Assembly: GCA_002633005.1 (NCBI GenBank)
Contig: NMRA01000251.1
Location: 379,901-424,041, forward strand
DNA: 44,141 nucleotides
Direction of reading: 5' to 3'
Source: Phoronis australis
Lineage: Eukaryota; Phoronida; Phoronidae
Shown: positions 41,812 to 44,141 of the stretch, one piece after another
Position numbering within the stretch: the first letter of the stretch is position 1
How the letters are laid out: every line of letters starts with the position of its first letter
The notes under the pieces: model-generated
What the model was told of the DNA's origin: nothing
What the model saw: the letters and a program-made list of their open reading frames with translations, nothing else
Databases searched by the model: none
Program-made: the position numbers and the translations under genes

Positions 41812-42237
41812 ATGTCTCGGCATCTTGTACAACCGCATCTATTGAAAGGTAAAAGAATTTTATACATAGGACACAAGCTATTCCTCACCAAATTGGAAGA
41901 TGTTGAAACATCCTGCTGGGCGTATTTGAAAGCTTGTGGCGCGGAGGCGATTTACGTGGTGTTGGAATCGTGCAAAGAAAACGCATTGTGGGCTAACCGT
42001 TTGTCTCAAGCTGGTTTGATAGACGACTTTAATATCGACGGTTTAGTTCAAGAAATGGGTGACGAACGACCAAGAAAACACGCCGTAGACGCTGTGATAG
42101 GTTGGATAAATGCAAAGAAAATTGAGGTGAGCAATAGCGGACATTTGTTTATTACTAATTTACCTCTTAAAGGTTCACTATCGGTTTTACGGACAAAAAC
42201 GCATTTTGAGGTTACTTTCGGACGGGATAGGTATTAG
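41812..42237 (+). CDS. Possible coding exon or short gene of unknown function
   Basis: An open frame of 141 codons starts at the first ATG after an in-frame stop near 41776. The first 105 residues have protein-like composition, starting MSRHLVQPHLLKGKRILYIG, with alternating hydrophobic and charged segments. A strong donor (GTGAGC) at 42127 suggests the coding part may end there, after INAKKIE, and splice onward. The pattern LKGKRILYIG...GAEAIYVVL is faintly BRCT- or nucleotide-fold-like, but I do not recognise a family. Base composition is more GC-rich than the flanks. Confidence 0.45.
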   Translation: MSRHLVQPHLLKGKRILYIGHKLFLTKLEDVETSCWAYLKACGAEAIYVVLESCKENALWANRLSQAGLIDDFNIDGLVQEMGDERPRKHAVDAVIGWINAKKIEVSNSGHLFITNLPLKGSLSVLRTKTHFEVTFGRDRY

Positions 42238-42369
42238 CTTTGAACAGAGCTTAAAAACAAAAGAAATCCTTGTTTCTGTGATTTTATCACAAATTTTCAA
42301 TCATCGCCATTTTCTGGCAGGCATTCGCTGAGGTCAAGGTCAGTGGCTTCACCATATGCTTAAAGCAAA

Positions 42370-42465
42370 GTACTCTGTGTGTCCTCTTTCGAAAAGCTTC
42401 GCCAGAGAGCGCTGCACTGTCACTGACCACGGGGGCCGCTGGTTCGATTCCCCGCTGAGGCTGAT
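42370..42465 (+). repeat. tRNA-derived SINE head
   Basis: GCTTCGCCAGAGAGCGCTGC followed by GGCCGCTGGTTCGATTCCCC gives a weak A-box region and a clear B box with T-arm. The acceptor stem is incomplete at the 5' side. Confidence 0.6.
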
Positions 42466-42879
42466 TTCAGAAGATCACTATTCTCTCCGATGGTGTCCCT
42501 TTACTATACCCAACTGTTTGTGTAAAGGTCTGCTTTCGATTTGTTTCTCATTTTCTTCGCCTATGAGGCAAACAACGCTCAAACGGGGCACTACATGTAG
42601 GGTAGCAACAAACATCAGTTACGTAGTTGCTTTCATAGAAGCAACAATGTGTCGTAAGACACAAAATCTAGAATTAGTAGGTTTGTATGTGGAATAATTT
42701 AACATCGGTCAGCGCGCCACGCGCTCGTACATGCCATTGGCCTGGCAACATACAAAACACGCCTCACTGGATACCCGCCCAAACGAATACATTGCGTGCT
42801 GATGAGGTACAGAGGTATTGGACTTTGTTTTAACGGGCGATGTGCAACTGGAAAAGGAGGATACCCCGGCACCCATCTA

Positions 42880-43003
42880 CAGGGCCGTAGGAAGCGGGGG
42901 GGGGTTGGGGCGAGGAGGTCCGGGGGGGGCACGGGCCCCCCAAAAAATTTTCAGGCGTCAGGGTTAAACCGCGGCAACCGACATAGGCGTGGAGCCGGGG
43001 ACA
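42880..43003. repeat. Repeat family B copy
   Basis: It starts CAGGGCCGTAGGAAGCGGGG and runs to GGAGCCGGGGACA. It is in the same orientation as the copy at 39079 and is better preserved at the G-rich start. Confidence 0.8.
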
Positions 43004-44027
43004 GTCGAGAAAAAAAAAGATTGCGAAATACGGATAAGAGAGAAAATTCAAGAGAACATTTAACAACTCGAACTGCATCAGTGCATGGTTTACCTTTTGA
43101 GGACCTTTTCCAGGACATTGTCGTTATGGTCTCCGCTTTTGCAGCACAGGTCGTCTAAACACACTTGAAAGCATGCACGAAATCACTCATACATGTACAT
43201 ATATATCGAAAAATCGAGAAAATTTGTAAAGCGAAGCTTTTGCGGTGCGTACTAATTTACTGGATTTCTAAGTTCAATAAGTCAATTTTGCGAATTCAAA
43301 ACTATTTTTCCATCTGCCCCTCTGTGGACAGGGATAACTGAGACAACCTTCACTTTATTTTTTTCTCGAAACTGTATATTATTTGAGAAAATTTGATGAC
43401 CTGACAGATAACATCAATTGCTGCGCATTTCCTGATATTTGAAAATATAGATATTTTTATATTGAGGGGCCCCGCCCTTGAAGGAGGCCATTGATGACAT
43501 TCAAGTGGTCACCTTTTTATTGACAAATTCTTAAGGGACCGCTCACGGAGAGAGGGCACAATGTTGGAATCGATTACCTCTATTTTCCTATTTTTTGTGA
43601 AATCGTGCAACCCGCTTTCATAATGAAGGAGGTCACTCCCTGCATCATTTTGGGAACACACGACGGTGGAATACACTGTCACTCTTTTTTCCAAGCTTAT
43701 GATGTTTAGCCTTTCCCATTTCAGACGGTACCCTCTCTCGGTGTAGCAGTTCCGGGGGAATGTCCTTTTGTCCCTCTATAGATGTAAATCCGACTCTGCT
43801 AAGTATTCACGATGGAATTTGAAATAACAAATTCATCAACAACTCAAAACATTCGTGTACAGCACAGCCATTCTACCCAAACAACCAAAAATGCGAAAAA
43901 GTACAGTAGGATTGCCGCCATCGAAAGGATTGAAATTTGAAGAACGTGAAGACCACAGAGTATTAGCCAGAGTTTTACCCATCAGAAATTCGCAACAAAG
44001 AACTGCCAAATGGAATCTGGGAGAATT
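43004..44027. other. No feature recognised
   Basis: AT-rich sequence with short frames only. CCCCGCCCTTGAA at 43470 recurs at 23352, a minor shared motif. Confidence 0.4.
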
Positions 44028-44141
44028 TAGGGGGCCATGGCCCCTTGGCCACCCCTTAGTCCGCCACTGTGCCTCACCTAGGGCGGACGTGGGGGATTCG
44101 GTAGCACGAGGGGGTGGGGGTGGCGGAGGTGGTGGCGATGG
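44028..44141. repeat. Copy of the GGCGGACTTGGGGG family, cut by the window end
   Basis: GGGGGCCATGGCCCCTTGGCC and CCACCCCTTAGTCCGCCACTG are the inverted form of the block at 22028. A second GGGCGGACGTGGGGG follows at 44081, then a G-rich run to the end. Confidence 0.5.

Noticed and set aside
1-44141. CRISPR arrays, riboswitches, bacterial promoters, prophage
   Set aside because: The DNA is clearly animal nuclear sequence with spliced genes. Tandem repeats found have no unique spacers.

Overview
The window is animal nuclear DNA. Two long multi-exon genes have GT-AG introns with polypyrimidine acceptors and exon phases that close exactly. Transposons, MITEs, tRNA-derived SINEs and simple repeats occupy much of the rest. 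There are no operons, ribosome-binding sites or other bacterial features. The transposon content (mariner, TTAA-flanked THAP elements, tRNA-SINEs) and the high intron content fit a marine invertebrate, but I cannot name the phylum.

Layout: 1-5932 holds repeats and the presumed upstream part of gene 1. 5933-20334 (+) is a 15-exon gene that stays in one reading frame for 931 codons. It encodes a protein with Lys/Glu/Gly/Pro-rich linkers and scattered cysteines that I do not recognise. 20335-26969 is intergenic and contains a CACGTCACTGCGTG-type repeat cluster, a GC-rich MITE and a decayed 1.29 kb mariner. 26970-35965 (+) is an intact 7-exon DPH5 gene (diphthine methyl ester synthase). Its introns contain a tRNA-derived SINE, a 5 x 84 bp tandem array, a hairpin and a decayed THAP/P2X7-type transposon. 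37291-38982 is a second, better preserved transposon of that kind. 38987-44141 is repeat-rich and holds one possible coding exon at 41812.

The most interesting item is the 1.7 kb element at 37291-38982. It has TTAA target duplications and inverted repeats of about 125 bp. It carries two convergent reading frames: one encodes a cysteine motif like the cytoplasmic 'ballast' domain of the P2X7 receptor, the other a THAP zinc finger followed by a C2/CH-type zinc-binding segment. It sits inside a tRNA-derived SINE whose two halves lie at its ends. A 1697 bp relative with TTAA-type ends and the same convergent gene order, inverted and decayed, lies in DPH5 intron 6. Two independent copies argue that THAP and ballast-like genes travel together as one mobile unit.

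Gene 1 and DPH5 are transcribed in the same direction about 6.6 kb apart and show no functional link. DPH5 acts in the cytosol on elongation factor 2. Gene 1 looks like a structural, extracellular-style protein, but that is inference from composition only.
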